From assembly GCA_033439765.1 (NCBI GenBank), contig JAULSN010000006.1, forward strand, positions 930,001-994,000: a stretch of DNA of 64,000 bases, written 5' to 3'. The notes under the pieces are model-generated. The model saw only the letters and a program-made list of their open reading frames with translations, was not told the DNA's origin and made no database searches. Every line of letters starts with the position of its first letter. Position 1 is the first letter of the stretch. The translations under genes and the position numbers were made by a program. Below are positions 33,575-45,607 of this stretch, piece after piece. The DNA is from Lasiosphaeria ovina. Taxonomy: Eukaryota > Ascomycota > Sordariomycetes > Sordariales > Lasiosphaeriaceae.

Positions 33575-34859
33575 ACTAGCCCGTCAGCTGGCATCTGCTC
33601 GTTAGGGTCGAGCTGGATCTGCTTCCCACACCCTCCCCAGCAGCGGGACGAGACGGCGACTTTGGAAACGAGAAGTTAAAGCCAATACTGGCGCTAACAG
33701 TGGCCTCCAGAGCTCAGATCCAAGCAACCCATCCCGACATCAAGCCAGTCCGTCGTACTAGCCAACTGTTGGAAATCGTGTCCATTTGGCGAGAAGGAAG
33801 TTCTCTCTGGACCTCGAGCCTAGTCGCATGGGCACTGCTTGGCAGAATCCCCCTCCTCGGGGTGTCCAACCCGACTCTGCTACGCAGGTCTTGTGTGTGT
33901 GCAGGGAATTGGTGAATTCGCTACGCTGTGGGTGAGGCTCAGTGGATACCTGTCTCAACAAGAGCTGGCCGGCCAGCCCATACAGCAAGGGACCAAAGGT
34001 GGGCAAGGAAGGGGGCAGACCTCTCCCTTCCTCGTGTAGGTGAGGGTGGAAAGGAATGACATCCGAGACCTTGGGACTTGCTCTTAAACGGCCTCACCGG
34101 TCCAGGCATGGTGAGACCAGTATCCGATGTCCTAATCAACACTTGGGTCTATTTATAATCACAGCTTTTGGACTTTTTAGGTCTACAGCAAACTTTTGGA
34201 CTTTGGGTTCATGTGGTTTGGGCATGTGTCTGTCTTTATTCTACTGGCTGACTACTGAGTGAAACATGGAAGGAGGCAGGCCCCGTCCCTGAAGGCCCAA
34301 ATACGTACGGTCAAGCTTGCACACAACGATTAGAGATATCATGATCAGACTTCGTTTCCCGGCCGAGTTTATATAGGGATAGGGAGCTCTATTCGATAAT
34401 AAGGGGTCTAAATAGTTACGATATGTTAATATACCTTATTATTCGCTGCGTACGAGCCATCTTTACGGTAAAGACATATTTTATGGGGCAAATCGATGAA
34501 TTCCCCACATTTAACATTAACTTAGCGATAACCTGGCTATAAGGGTCAGAATTCTAATCCACAGACCGATCGTCTCATCAAGGTTCGTTCTCATCCATTC
34601 AATACAGCAAAAGAGGCGCATTTCATCTCAATCAACCAATTCATCTCATATGACACTTTGATGTCATCTCTCTCGGCCGGCCACTGTGCCTTGGTTATTG
34701 AGACGTACTCCGGACCGTCGTTTCCGCTTTTCCCTCGACGGCCCTGCAACCGTTCGTGACGAGCCGAAAAACACCCGACAGCTTCATCAACCTCCAACCT
34801 TCACGGCCTGGCAACTACTATTTTGGCAGAGAGCCATCAGGTTTCTTGCACTGGCTATC

Positions 34860-35690
34860 ATGGTCCTCGCCATGTCTAGGCGGAGCCTCCCTCTACTTCT
34901 AGCTCTAGCAGGACGGCCCCGCATTCTCGGGCTCGCTGGGCTTGCTGAGCTCCCGCGACGACGGCAGCCCAGCACCATCGACGGCAGCATCGGGAGTCAG
35001 GCTTCGCTCGGAGTGGCAGTAGCCTACCATTACCTGCATTCTTCCCCTCGCCGTCAAATTCCCAGTGGCCCGGACCTGCATCATCTGCCACTCAACATGC
35101 GTCTCCGAGACAATCTGGCCCAGCTCTTGAGTCAAGCGCGTCCCGGAGGCCCATGGGTCCTCGACTCAAAGGGCACCTGCATTACACGCCCCTTCAAGTT
35201 TCCTAATTTCAGAAAGGCCTGGGTGCGTGATGTCTTCCTCTCTCCGAAGCATAAAAACATGCCGAGATAGATACCATAAACTTACTCGCCACTTTGTTTT
35301 TGTAACAGGACTTCATGAACGCAGTGGCGTTACAATGCAAACTCAAACAGCACCATCCCGAATGGTCAAATGTAAGTACATAGGTCACTGGCCAGCCCAA
35401 TCACCCACCCTACAAGCTGCCGCGTGCTTTGAGGCCCAGAAGCAAAGAGCCCGCTGACCTGGGAGCCATTGCCGTACACCCAGTCATACAGCAAAGTTAT
35501 CATATCGTGGACAACGCACGACGTGGGCGGATTGTCCGAAAAGGACATAGAGCTAGCCATAATATGCGACAAGCTGGCCAAAGTCCATCAAGAGGTGCGA
35601 GAGGTGAAGCCGAAGGCGAAGGAGGGAGTTGACGAGGCCAAGCCGCAGGCCACAATATCCGACTCGCTGGCTCGCGCAGGGTTCCTATAA
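34860..35690 (+). CDS. pterin-4a-carbinolamine dehydratase (PCD/DCoH family)
   Basis: Three exons: 34860-35222, 35309-35371 and 35484-35690, giving 210 aa. The enzyme dehydrates 4a-hydroxytetrahydropterin, recycling the pterin cofactor of aromatic amino-acid hydroxylases. The core reads FKFPNFRKAW|DFMNAVALQC, then KQHHPEWSN (residues 134-142) and TTHDVGGLSEKDIELA. H136, H137 and H154 match the three active-site histidines of the family. The first 70 or so residues are Arg/Leu-rich and may target mitochondria; the family is usually only about 100 aa. The start is uncertain: the ATG at 34860 is followed by another five codons later, and the frame is open further upstream without a family match. 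The last acceptor (CCCAG before 35484) was chosen because it restores the conserved spacing between HHPEW and TTH. Confidence 0.85.
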
Positions 35691-36966
35691 ACTCCCCTCC
35701 TTTAACTTACCCAGCGTCTCACCTCCATGTGATGATGTCCGCGAGGCGCGAGACCAATAAACATCTCAAACCCCCGGGGGTTTCTTTCTGGGCCCATCCC
35801 CATAAAACCACAATGGCACCCGCATGTCACCCAGGGAACCTTCCCCCCCCCCTCTCCTGCTGCGTGCGCATTTGATACACCCCGTGTCAACGAGATGGGG
35901 TGCGCAAGCCACTACTCAGAAAACCGGCTCTACACCAACGAACCAGCACATCTCGAGTTGGCATATCTCACAGGATTAAAGGGCGGGGCGAAACCTACCT
36001 GCTTTGAGTTCGAACAGACGAAGACGATCCACAGAGGCCTTGCTTGGGACGAATCCGCTGTCCTGTCTTGTCTGAACTGAGTGGCGAAGGCCGCCGAAAA
36101 CCCAACCAAGGAGCTAAAAAGCCAACCGCTTGCTTGTTTGTTGTTTACAAGAAACAGCAGAAAAAAGCGGCCCAGGCAGGCATTAAAGTTCACGACGGAT
36201 CCAGAGACCGGGGGTTTTCCCCGGGCAACAGCTCCCGTCTGAATGACTATGTTGCAAGCTGGGTTGCTGTCGGGATATTAGGTGTAGATGTAGATATAAA
36301 TGTAGGTATAGATATAGATATAGATGTGTACTAGATAGCGCGGCCCTTCCATTAACCCCACGACTCTATATCCTTCCGCCCAAAGATAGATAAGAGTCTC
36401 TCCCCCCGGCGTCTCTCTCTCTTATATTCTTCACCTTTTGTCCTTCTTCTCGTATTCTTCGCAATTACACCAGCATGCAACAACACGGCCGCTGCACTTG
36501 ATCATTCATTTCGGCTACGTCTCCATCCGTCCACGTTCTCTCTCATACGCCCTCACCACACCGGTCAGCGGACCTCGGCGCTCTACTTGTCGTTTTCCGG
36601 GTTTTCGCGATACCTGCTATTTCATTTCAATACTCGCTCGACTCTGGCTTTCGCCAGCCTCCGCTAAGCGGCGAGGCTTGCCGTATTGAGCCTTATGCTT
36701 CCGAGCTTGTACATACATCCTCTCCCGAGGCCGCCGCTACGTTTAGGGGAACCAACTACCTACCGAACACCGACGTCACTGCCACCATTCAAGCACAATA
36801 TAGCCAGGGCTCCAGAATCTGGGGAAGTAGGGATTGTTGTTTCTTCCGCGTCAAATAAGCCTGGCATATTTCACGCAAAGGTTGGTACTAACTGGGCTGG
36901 GTGGATTCGTTCTACATCTTCAAAAAACTCATATCTCTGCTTTTCATATTCATCTTCACCACCGTC
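35691..36966. other. intergenic region
   Basis: No supported gene. Includes TAGATATA/GATATAG-type AT runs at 36280-36330 and a CT-rich stretch at 36390-36450. Confidence 0.5.
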
Positions 36967-37630
36967 CTAAACAGGGCAATCGTCAAAACAGGAACTATTT
37001 GCATCGTCAATCGATTCTGGGGTGGGTTCGGCGCCAGCTTTCAGTAAAGCACGGGCTCCTGCGAAGTTGCCAAAGGCGCATGCAAGCTCAAGAGCTGTAG
37101 ATGCAAGCTCTGGGTCGGGATTTTGTCTTGACCTTACATTGATATCGAACCCAAGCGCTTGAAGATCGCTAGCGATATCCCCATAGTTCAGGCATAGCGC
37201 CAAATAGTGGATAGGGGTATGACCAAAGCCGTCAAGAGCGAGGCCTCGCCCAACGCCTTGCTTCAACTCAGGCATTAGGAGGCGGACAAATCCCGAAAGA
37301 CCACGCTTACTTGCAAAGCGCGAGATAGAGGGGTATCGAATAACGCAGGCTGGCTTCCCCCACATTCCAGCGGTGGTTGATAAGCGCTTTATCGTACGAA
37401 ATAATAGACCGAAGAAAATCAAGACGATTATTATCCACTACCATACGCATAGCATCCTGGCTATACTGGGAGAATAGCATATCCTTTGGGGTGCCGTGAT
37501 AGAGATGGTTTGTCCTCGATAGCATGGACAAGCTTTGGCGGTCGAGATAGCCGCCAATCTCGAGGAGCAACTCCGGGGCTAGGCGTGCTAATGCTGCAAC
37601 GTCTTTAAGATGTCTGGAGGTGCATGGAAG
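36967..37630 (-). pseudogene. ankyrin-repeat, F-box-like gene relic with a frameshift
   Basis: Two overlapping minus-strand frames are pieces of one protein. The first (down to about 37307) reads LARLAPELLLEIGGYLDRQS, an F-box-like start, then reaches IPLYLALCK and stops. The second continues KRGLSGFVRLL, then DGFGHTPIHYLALCLNYGDI and ELACAFGNFAGARALLKAGA, which are ankyrin-type repeats. Removing one base from the A triplet at 37315-37317 would fuse the frames as LYLALASKRG, the expected ankyrin spacing. No start ATG was found upstream, and AT-rich debris follows, so this looks like a decayed member of a fungal ankyrin family. A sequencing error is the alternative. Confidence 0.62.
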
Positions 37631-38732
37631 TAAGATGGAAGCCAGGGAAAAAAACCCCGAAGGACCACAAGATTGTACTTGGGGATATTAACGAGAGAGA
37701 AGATCGAGTAGAGGAGGGTGAGAGAGGGTTAGGGGGGTCGGATGAGGTTCTCAAAGGTAGAAGTAGGTAGAAGATAGTCAAGCGGGACTTGGTCCGCCCC
37801 GTCGCGCCCGAGAAACTCACATCCTCAGACGAGAACCGATTCAAGGTAACCGAGGAAGAAGTTGAGAAGCAGCTCAGCGACCAGGACGGAGATTATACCC
37901 CAGAGTAGGATTATATCTTGGGGCAGGTGGTAAAGATAGAGCTTGTAGAATATTTAGATCCGTGGATCCTAGGTTCTGGGCGCCACGCCCATATATATAT
38001 ATTTTAAGCTGTAGTCTGCGCGCTCCTCAATACGTACCCATAACTACATCCTTTTCCTGCTCTGTCCTTCTTCCTTTCTGTAGCTTTGAATCCAGGCTTG
38101 TTGGTTGCGAAGTGCAAAATAACAAGACAATGAAGATGATGACCAACCGGAATACTACCTCAGACAGTAGCCAGACGTGATACGACAGCGTGAACAGGCA
38201 ATGGAAAGATATGGACATGTGATGATCGTGAGGTCGGGCCTCGGGCCTCGTTCTAGGACAACGAAACCCGAGAGTTCTGCGGGGACTCGAGAGACAAAAC
38301 CCCAACCACAAATAATGAGCAACCCGGAGAGGCGTACTTGTTAGGATTTCATTGTCATGCTCTATTAATAAGGATTAAGGGGCAAACTCAATATATGTAC
38401 AGAAATAATTAGCCAGTCCTCCTTCCTCTCCCAACGCCCCTTTATTCATTGGAGTAGGCTGTAGCCCTCTCTCCGCGAAAACTATATATACGTGACCGAA
38501 CCATTCGCCTGTCTGGACACGGGGCGCGCGCACCCGTTCCTCAGGCTCCGGGGGCCACCTCGTCACCTCCAGTTTCCGGGATACGCGCCCACCGCTGATC
38601 CGGAGCAGACGCCGCATTGCCAAGTCTCACTGTGCGTGAGATGCTTCGCAGAGAATCCAAGATTAGAGGCTCTTATCGCCAAGATGCCTGTTGGTCGTCA
38701 TGCGTAAGCCACCACCTCGGTAAGCTCGCCAC
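37631..38732. other. AT-rich debris and ERG25 3' region
   Basis: A plus-strand frame at about 37780-37960 reads like coding sequence (KLTSSDENRFKVTEEEVEKQ) but is broken by a stop near 37907 and has no start. It may be a transposon or gene remnant. AT content is high at 37900-38350, as in decayed repeats. Confidence 0.45.
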
Positions 38733-39885
38733 TTATTGGGCCTTCTTGGCCCTGATCTGTGCCAGCTTCTTGTCGCGGCGTCTCTTGCTCGCCTCGGCAC
38801 CCGCCTCCGTGTCCATGAAATAGTCCCACCACCTGAAGCTCGACGCATAGTTGCCGATGAATTTCTCGTGGTGGACATCGTGGTGCTCGGCGCCAGCCCA
38901 TATGGGCAGGAAGTGGTGCAAGCTCCAGGGGAAGTCGTAGCCGCTGTGGGCGTCGATGGCCTGGAAGAGACGGAACACGATCCACAGGTACATGGTGATC
39001 ATATGCAGGTCGCCCGTTATGGAGACCCACACGATGGGGCTGCCGACGGTGCCAAAGGCTAGCAGCATCACCTCGATGGGGGACGCGTACTCGGCAACGA
39101 GGCCAAAAGGCGCGCTGTACGTGTGGTGCAGCTTGTGGATGGTGCGATACAGGGGGCCATAGTGCAGCGCGCGGTGGAACCAGTAGTGCCAGGTGTCCTC
39201 GAGGACGAAGAAGATTGCAATGTGCATGGCGATCTTCCAGGCCGGGGGGAAGGGCACGCCATATTCCAGGCCGAAGTAGACAGCGATGGGGTGGAACAGC
39301 CAAATCTGCGGGAGCTCGACGGTACAGTGGCTTAGCAGGACGAGGGCGGCGCACTCCCACTGTTCTCTCCAGCTTGGCACTTTTTGCTGCACAGTGGGTC
39401 AGCATGTCTCACGACAAGGCGCTATCGCTTGGGCGCCGGCGCGGGTGTAGAGAGGGGAGGTTACTGACGTTTTGGAGTTTGTATCTGTTGAAGTAGGGGA
39501 TGGCGTCGATAATTATCCATGGCAGAGACCGGCCAAAGTAAATGACCTCGTGCATGACGAAGCTCATAATGCCGGTCGCCAGAGTATCATTCTGCATCCA
39601 TAGGTACCACGCCTAATTTGAAGAAAGTCAGAACCAAGTGTCTGCGTCTTAGGTGTGTTGGGGGGGCGGTGATTGTGCGTACCGCCCAGAGGCGCTCAAA
39701 GTAGTTGAGCTGCACATTGTACTTGGAGATCTCCTCAAAAACAGTCGTGTAGGTAGTCGTCGAATTGAAGCCGGCAATCGTCGCGTTCCTAGGGAGGACG
39801 TGGTCAGCTTCTATTATTCTGCAACGTCGCAGGCGAGCCAAGTCCAAGGAGGGCGACGGGCGGCGTACAAGATGGCGGTCGCCAT
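38733..39885 (-). CDS. ERG25: C-4 methylsterol oxidase Erg25
   Basis: Four exons: 39885-39869, 39788-39683, 39612-39469 and 39386-38733, giving 306 aa (yeast 309). Erg25 is an ER membrane di-iron enzyme that oxidises the C-4 methyl groups of 4,4-dimethylzymosterol in ergosterol synthesis. The fatty-acid-hydroxylase histidine boxes are present: HRALH (160-164), HKLHH (173-177) and HHDVHH (257-262). Other family segments are [26 protein letters not shown] sequence across the first junctions and [10 protein letters not shown]. The C-terminus KKAQ fits a dilysine ER-retrieval signal. Exon 1 is only 17 nt; introns have CTGAC branch points. The largest plain open frame begins in the last exon and misses 89 residues. 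Confidence 0.97.
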
Positions 39886-41425
39886 AACGAGCACTAGCAG
39901 ACCCGAGGTCGGACTCTGGATGCCCTAGGACTGATTTTCGCCGTGTAAAACGCAGGAACGTCGACAAGACACCAAAAAGAGCCCGTCGAAAGGAGAGAAA
40001 GTATAATCAACACACTACCAACCAAAGGCAAGGGCAGCCTGCAATCAATTGAACTGAGGGAGAGAGCCGGAGAAGTATCAGGGATGGAGGGTTTTTTTAT
40101 TGTTCTGCAATCTGCACGGGCCGCTAGAGGCGAGCCCCCGTTAGGGACGCGGGTACGTACTGACCCACGTCGGCCAATGGAGACCGGACGGAGAATGGAG
40201 CCAGAGTGACACCAGAAATCGTCCCACACTGAGAAACCCCTTTCCGTCTTCCGGACCACTCACACCACCACACTCTCACTGGGAATTTACTGTCCCCTTG
40301 CTCTTGAATCCCCACAAACCCCCATTTCCCGTTTGTTGCCAAGCCTGCAGAGCACCATTGTGTGCATGTCTCGATTTAACTTTTTATGGCACCAGCAAGA
40401 CAACGGAAACTCCAGAGTTTAGCCCCCTCCTCAGCCATTTTGTACTATAGCAGTTCGCGCGGCACAAAAACAAAAGGGTTACGGAATATCTGTACTATGT
40501 GCAGAACATAAACTCAGGGCCCAACATGTGAAATTGAACTGTCACAGACCGCCCTCGGGAAGGATTTAGGAGTGATGCGGGTGCGGATTTCCGACAGCGC
40601 CACTAGCGTGCAAAACCGAAAGTTCAGACAAAATCGGAAATCTGGTGTCTGGTTCGTCCACGCACGAGCCAAGCCGCAGTCGGATTCGTATTCGCATCCA
40701 GTATGGTTTAAGCGCATGAGCTCGATATGCAAATAGCGAACGGGCTGGTACCGATAAGCTCCGGGGAAGCAAGTGATGAAATCATAGGTCCCAGCTTGTT
40801 CAGCTTTCCCAGCTTCCAGGGCTTGCCCCGCTGCGATGGAACCAATGGATGGATGCAGCAAGAGCCTCCCGCGTGGCGTAACTGCCAGTGCAGGTCTTCG
40901 TGTTTTGTTTGCACTCTCTTTTCTGGCCTTCGATCTTTGCCTACGTGTTTATCCCTTCTTTTACCAAAATATTTTCGGATGAACCACTGCCCACTAACTT
41001 GTAAACTTAGAGCCTTTAATCGGCGGCCTGATTACACACGCACAAATTCGGGCGTTCCAACCAGACGGTAGCTGCCATTCGCTAAAAAGATTTCAAGCAC
41101 CGCCTCCCAAGGGCCCCAGGGCAAGGAGCTTTCTCTCCACAAGATCGGGCAACTTCTAGCCAAACGGCAGCCTTTGCATCCGGGCGCTATTGCATGGCCT
41201 GATCTTGTATGTTTCTCAACGGTTCCCAACTCGCCACAAATCTTTTTTTTTTGGGGGGGGGGGGTCCTTGACGCGTCATTCGATATCGAACCACACGGCA
41301 CACATTTGGCCGAGAAGACAGAGCAGACTCTGGCCGGGAAGCACCCTCGCCCAGGCCTAGGGGCCCCAAGCTCTGTTGGGCTCCGGAACGCGCTTAACCT
41401 CGTTTAGAGCATCGCATACGAAAAA
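39886..41425. promoter_or_regulatory. divergent region between ERG25 and NCA2
   Basis: 1.5 kb between two genes reading outward; it must contain both promoters. A T/G homopolymer junction lies at 41247-41264. I cannot name a sterol-response or other specific site. Confidence 0.45.
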
Positions 41426-43751
41426 ATGTCGATTGTGGCCGAGTTAGTAATCAATCTTCCTGCGCTGGCACCGCCAGAGAAGAATGGATGCACTAACTTT
41501 TAGCATTTTGTATGATGGTGCAGTCAGGTACGCCGTCTGAGTGAGCGCATAGACGAAGTTTCTTTAGCTGAGCTGGGTCTCCGGGATGGGCACCAAGGAG
41601 TCCGCCCCTCGGCCGCGGAGGATGCCACGGTGCTGTCGTCTCCCCGCGTCCAAGAGCTCCTCCGCATAGTCAAGAACCTATCATCCGGGTCGGCCTCGAG
41701 CCAGCCGTTGCAGTCAGCCCGGATTCAGAGGCTTCTCATGCAGTCGGGCCTTCTGACTGAAGACGATACCTTAGCGACGTATCCGCCCGTCGTCAAGACC
41801 AAGACTGACTACGAAAGTGATATTGAATGGCTCCTGGTAGGCAAAGCCACGGTGCAGACGTTCGGCCTGGTCATGAGCACTCTCCTGGACGATATTATCC
41901 CCTTGGGAAACGACATCTGGTATTGGGACGAAATTCTGGGCTCGTATTCGAACAGCGCTCTTTACACAGTCCAGACATCGCCGTTGCGTATGTGGTGGTG
42001 GAGCAAGGAGATTTACTACGATAGCATATCACGGTTTCAGAGCCTAAACCGCGCCACGCCTCCTAACGAGATCGTTCATGACGACGACGAATTCTTTCGC
42101 TCGCCCGTTCCTGGCGAACTGATTACTCACGCGCACACTTTTGGCACCAAACACCACACTGATAGCGATAACTCCGATGAGGTTTCGGGCGCTGGAGGAA
42201 CTGACGGTGCTGGTGACGAGGGACCAGACCTGGAGGTCGACCTGTCTCCCACCTTATCTAGGCAATGGCGTCAGTTTTATTCCATCGTCAGGGCCAGCAT
42301 TGCAGAGAGGTCCATAACAGACCTGCGACGCAGGTTGTTTTCTCGCGTCGACGTGTGCCGCGCCGAGGCTCAAGAGAAGCGGCAGCAACTGTGCCAGCTC
42401 CGAGAAATGAGCGCAGCCGGGCTCGGAATTCTGATGGGCGAGGGTCTCCGATTTGGCCAGCCACACGCTTTGAGAGACGAAAATGAATGGAAAAGCGTCC
42501 TGGAACAGAGTGTTGTCCTCATGGACATGATTCTCAAAAACACCTTGTCTCTCGAATCTAATCTCCAGGAGTTTGAGGAAAAGATCTTCAATAGTGTGAA
42601 GGAGGATCCGGGACTAATAATGCAGGCATACAACACGGTCGAGGCCGAGGCCGAAAGACCGGCTGTTCTTGCCCGACGAATCTTTTATTTACTCCAGCAA
42701 GGCATCCCTGGCCACGTTTGGAGTATGAACCAACTTGCGCGTCACAATGGCCGACCATCACGGCTGGTCAGATATTGGCCGGTGGCGGTGGCTTTGATCG
42801 TCTCATCTTCGACGATCCTGCGCATTCTGGTCAACCGGCAAGACGACATTGTGAACTGGATTCGTGGGCTAGGTGCTACGACGCGCGACTTCTGGTTCAA
42901 CTGGGTCGTCGAGCCGGTGCGCAAAATCATTGGTACCATCCGTCGCGACACCAATAGCGAGATTGCAATCATGAGCCGGGACAGTCTGAAGGCAGACCGG
43001 GAGAGTCTAGAGCGGATGGTTGTGGACTTTGCGTGCGACAACCCCAACGTGGCCGTCGGGGCCTCGTCGATCACGGACAGCCAGATTGCCGAGATTCGGT
43101 CCAAGGTCAAAGAGGGAGACGTGACGCCCGTGCTCAGGGCCTACGAGAAGGACATGAAGCAGCCGTTTGTAGGCGCGATAAAGGGGGATCTCGTACGGTC
43201 ACTGCTTATCCAGGTGCAAAAGACAAAGGTCGACCTCGAAGTGGCCATCAGTGGGATCGATGCCTTGCTCAAGAGCCAGGAGTTGGTCTTTGGCTTTGTG
43301 GGGCTGACTCCTGGCATATTTGGTGAGTGGTTTTCCCGTCTGCCGTGCCTTGGCTTTCAGACTGACCGAAGTGGCTAACTTTTGATCAGTGGCGATTGGC
43401 GTCTTCCAATATTTGCGGACCATTCTCGGGGGCCGAAAGAGTGTCAGTAAGAGCCGCAAGGCGCGGAGCAGTGTGAGAGTGCTACGGAATATCGACCGGA
43501 TTTTCTCGGCATCAACAGTTGGGCAACTCACGGGTGGCAGCCTGATCTCGTACAAGGACCACGGTCTGCTGCTCTGCGAAATCCACGCGCTGCGCAAGTT
43601 GGCTCACGATGTGCTTCCGAGAGATATGCGAAAGGAGTTCATCGAGGATCTCGACGAGCTAGGCAATCTAAGCAAAGGGACGAAGATGCAGATGAGGGTG
43701 TTGGACAGGATCCACTGGGCCTATGCCGAGTGGTTGGTTAAGATAAGGTAG
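41426..43751 (+). CDS. NCA2: Nca2 family mitochondrial membrane protein
   Basis: Three exons: 41426-41442, 41524-43322 and 43390-43751, giving 725 aa. In yeast, Nca2 is a mitochondrial protein needed for correct expression of the mitochondrial ATP synthase subunits Atp6 and Atp8. The start reads MSIVADQVRRLSERIDEV once the 17-nt first exon is joined (donor GTTAGT, branch CTAAC near 41491). Hydrophobic segments lie near residue 423 (WPVAVALIVSSSTILRILV) and near 595-615 (VFGFVGLTPGIFVAIGVFQY), with the second spanning the last intron. The C-terminus has the family-like ISYKDHGLLLCEIHALRKLA. A GTG-started frame at 41630 misses the first 40 residues. Confidence 0.93.
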
Positions 43752-45607
43752 CGAGAGACAGCGTGGTGTTCTTTTAATCAAAGCAACGTACATAGTAGAT
43801 TAGAGCCAGCAGAGCATTGTTGCAAAACCAGAAACGAAAAGATGCATATACTGTCTATCTTACCGTGTCTCTCTCGTCGAGCGTTTTGGAGCCTGGGGGA
43901 GTACAGTACTTTATCCTGGCGCCGGCAGCGTGGTCATCAGGGGTAGAGAAAACAAACCGAAAAGGGGTTAACCAATTCGAGAGAGGTTTGATGCGCGGTC
44001 TGTGAAGCCAGGACCAAGAGGTGGGTCGCTGCACCTCCAACTAAGGTACATGGCAGCATGACAGCACAGTAATCAGATTATTTGAACCGACTGCAAGTCC
44101 GTGACTACCACTGTAATACAGAATACCTCATCTCCTGCACGCAGGTCTCCAAAACAGTTTTGCCTTCCTTGAATATCTGTCCGTTGCTAGCCTTGGTTAT
44201 TCGGCAGGTGTTGGATACAGTGCGTATGCAGGCTTCGAGTTGGGGCGTGTTTGCCCCTGACATTTTTCTTCAGCAAAGTCCCATGGAAGTACTGTATGTA
44301 CATACCCTAACGGCCTCGCGTTTTCTCTCAAGTTGAATTTTTCATGTACTGTATATACATACGAGCGCAACTGCATTTTCTGGAGGGTATTTGCGAATTC
44401 CATAGAGACCTTGTGACTGGACTGGAGGGGGAGATCCTATCAAATGACCATGGATGCTGTGGCGCAGCGGGCCTTTCAAGATCTTCACGCGCCACCACAC
44501 AGTGATGTGCCTCGGGACACCTGGGGGAATTCGCCGCCACGGCCGCGTCCGCCGTCCCTCCCCTCATGCGCATATGCACCTGGCCTTTGACGTCTTGAGG
44601 CTCACGCTCTACTAATAAGGAAGCTAAGGTATGGTAGATTGGACTAGATGTATGTAATGTACCTGCCTAACTTGGGGCTGTCACACCTCATCAGCCGCAG
44701 AACCTCTGTTGAACACAAGAAGAAGAATCCGTAAAGCACTGCATTGCTGACATTGCCAGCTTCCTGTCAATTAATTACCTCCTAAAGTACCTACAAATCC
44801 TTCTTATTAGTGACAGACACGGGTACATACATACCTTACATTCACGGCAGCGTATCTGTATATAAGCCCGACGTTTACATACAGTACTGTATCGGACGTT
44901 CTGGAATCCTGCTGACTGCTAATCAACGACTTCCCACCTCAGGTTACCTTGCCTAACCGAACCTCGTACGTATTAGTAGCCCGTCCATTTGGGAAGAACC
45001 GGATTCTTGGGTTTCTTTTGCAACCTATCCACCTCAGCTAAGTGCGTCACCTTTCCTCCAAAGTTACCCACCTTAGGTACGGAATACATCTCCACCGCAG
45101 CAGGTACTGGATGCCCGATTACAGTACATACCAGTATTCATTTGCTCCGTTTGTCGCTGCCAATTGTAGGTAAGGTACTGTACCTTGGCCCGCCTCGAAC
45201 CTTGTCCTGCCCGCCCTGCCCTCCTCTTACGTTTTTATGCTTGCCGCTGTCAGCTCAATCGCCGAAACCCCTGCCTGCCCCGTCACTCACCTCACCTCCA
45301 GTTTAGTCTGACGATCCACCCGCGCCTCTAGGTCCATCTGCCTGTTGCACGCCTAGAACGAAGCACCGGAACCCACACACCCCGACCTCCGCAGGACGAC
45401 ACGACGACAAACTAACCGTCTGCGCATCGCAAAAATAACAGCGAACCCGATTCCGAGCCTTCCAGCCGCCCGGCCTGCCTGCTAAGCCACGCTGTTTCGT
45501 CCTACCCTTTGCCGACGACCTTGAACCCCAGCAGCTCGCACGTCCTCCCCGAGAAATAACCCCCGACGCGATAGCGAGCGGCGGCATTCAGCTCCCCCTC
45601 TTCCAAC
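43752..45607. other. 1.9 kb intergenic, SEC4 upstream region
   Basis: Many GTAC/TACAGTACTGTA-like palindromic bits at 44280-45190 and pyrimidine-rich sequence from 45180 to the SEC4 ATG, which suits a long 5' UTR. No supported gene. Confidence 0.5.

Larger units (their letters stand above)
26738..34859. other. 8 kb gene-poor region
   Basis: Probably the long 5' side of the bZIP gene plus gene-free DNA. It contains a TG/CG tract (27092-27150), a 15-bp triplicate (27411-27453), GCACTT/GCTCTG-type runs (28270-28400), tracts of A, C and TGTC, and an AT-rich block (34330-34560). Many short open frames occur on both strands, but none shows a domain, splice structure or family pattern. The 5' exon of the bZIP gene and noncoding RNAs may be hidden here. 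Confidence 0.5.

Noticed and set aside
33016..33579. Overlapping 160-187 codon plus-strand frames
   Set aside because: Half of each is an artefact of the TGTC microsatellite, which has no stop in any frame.
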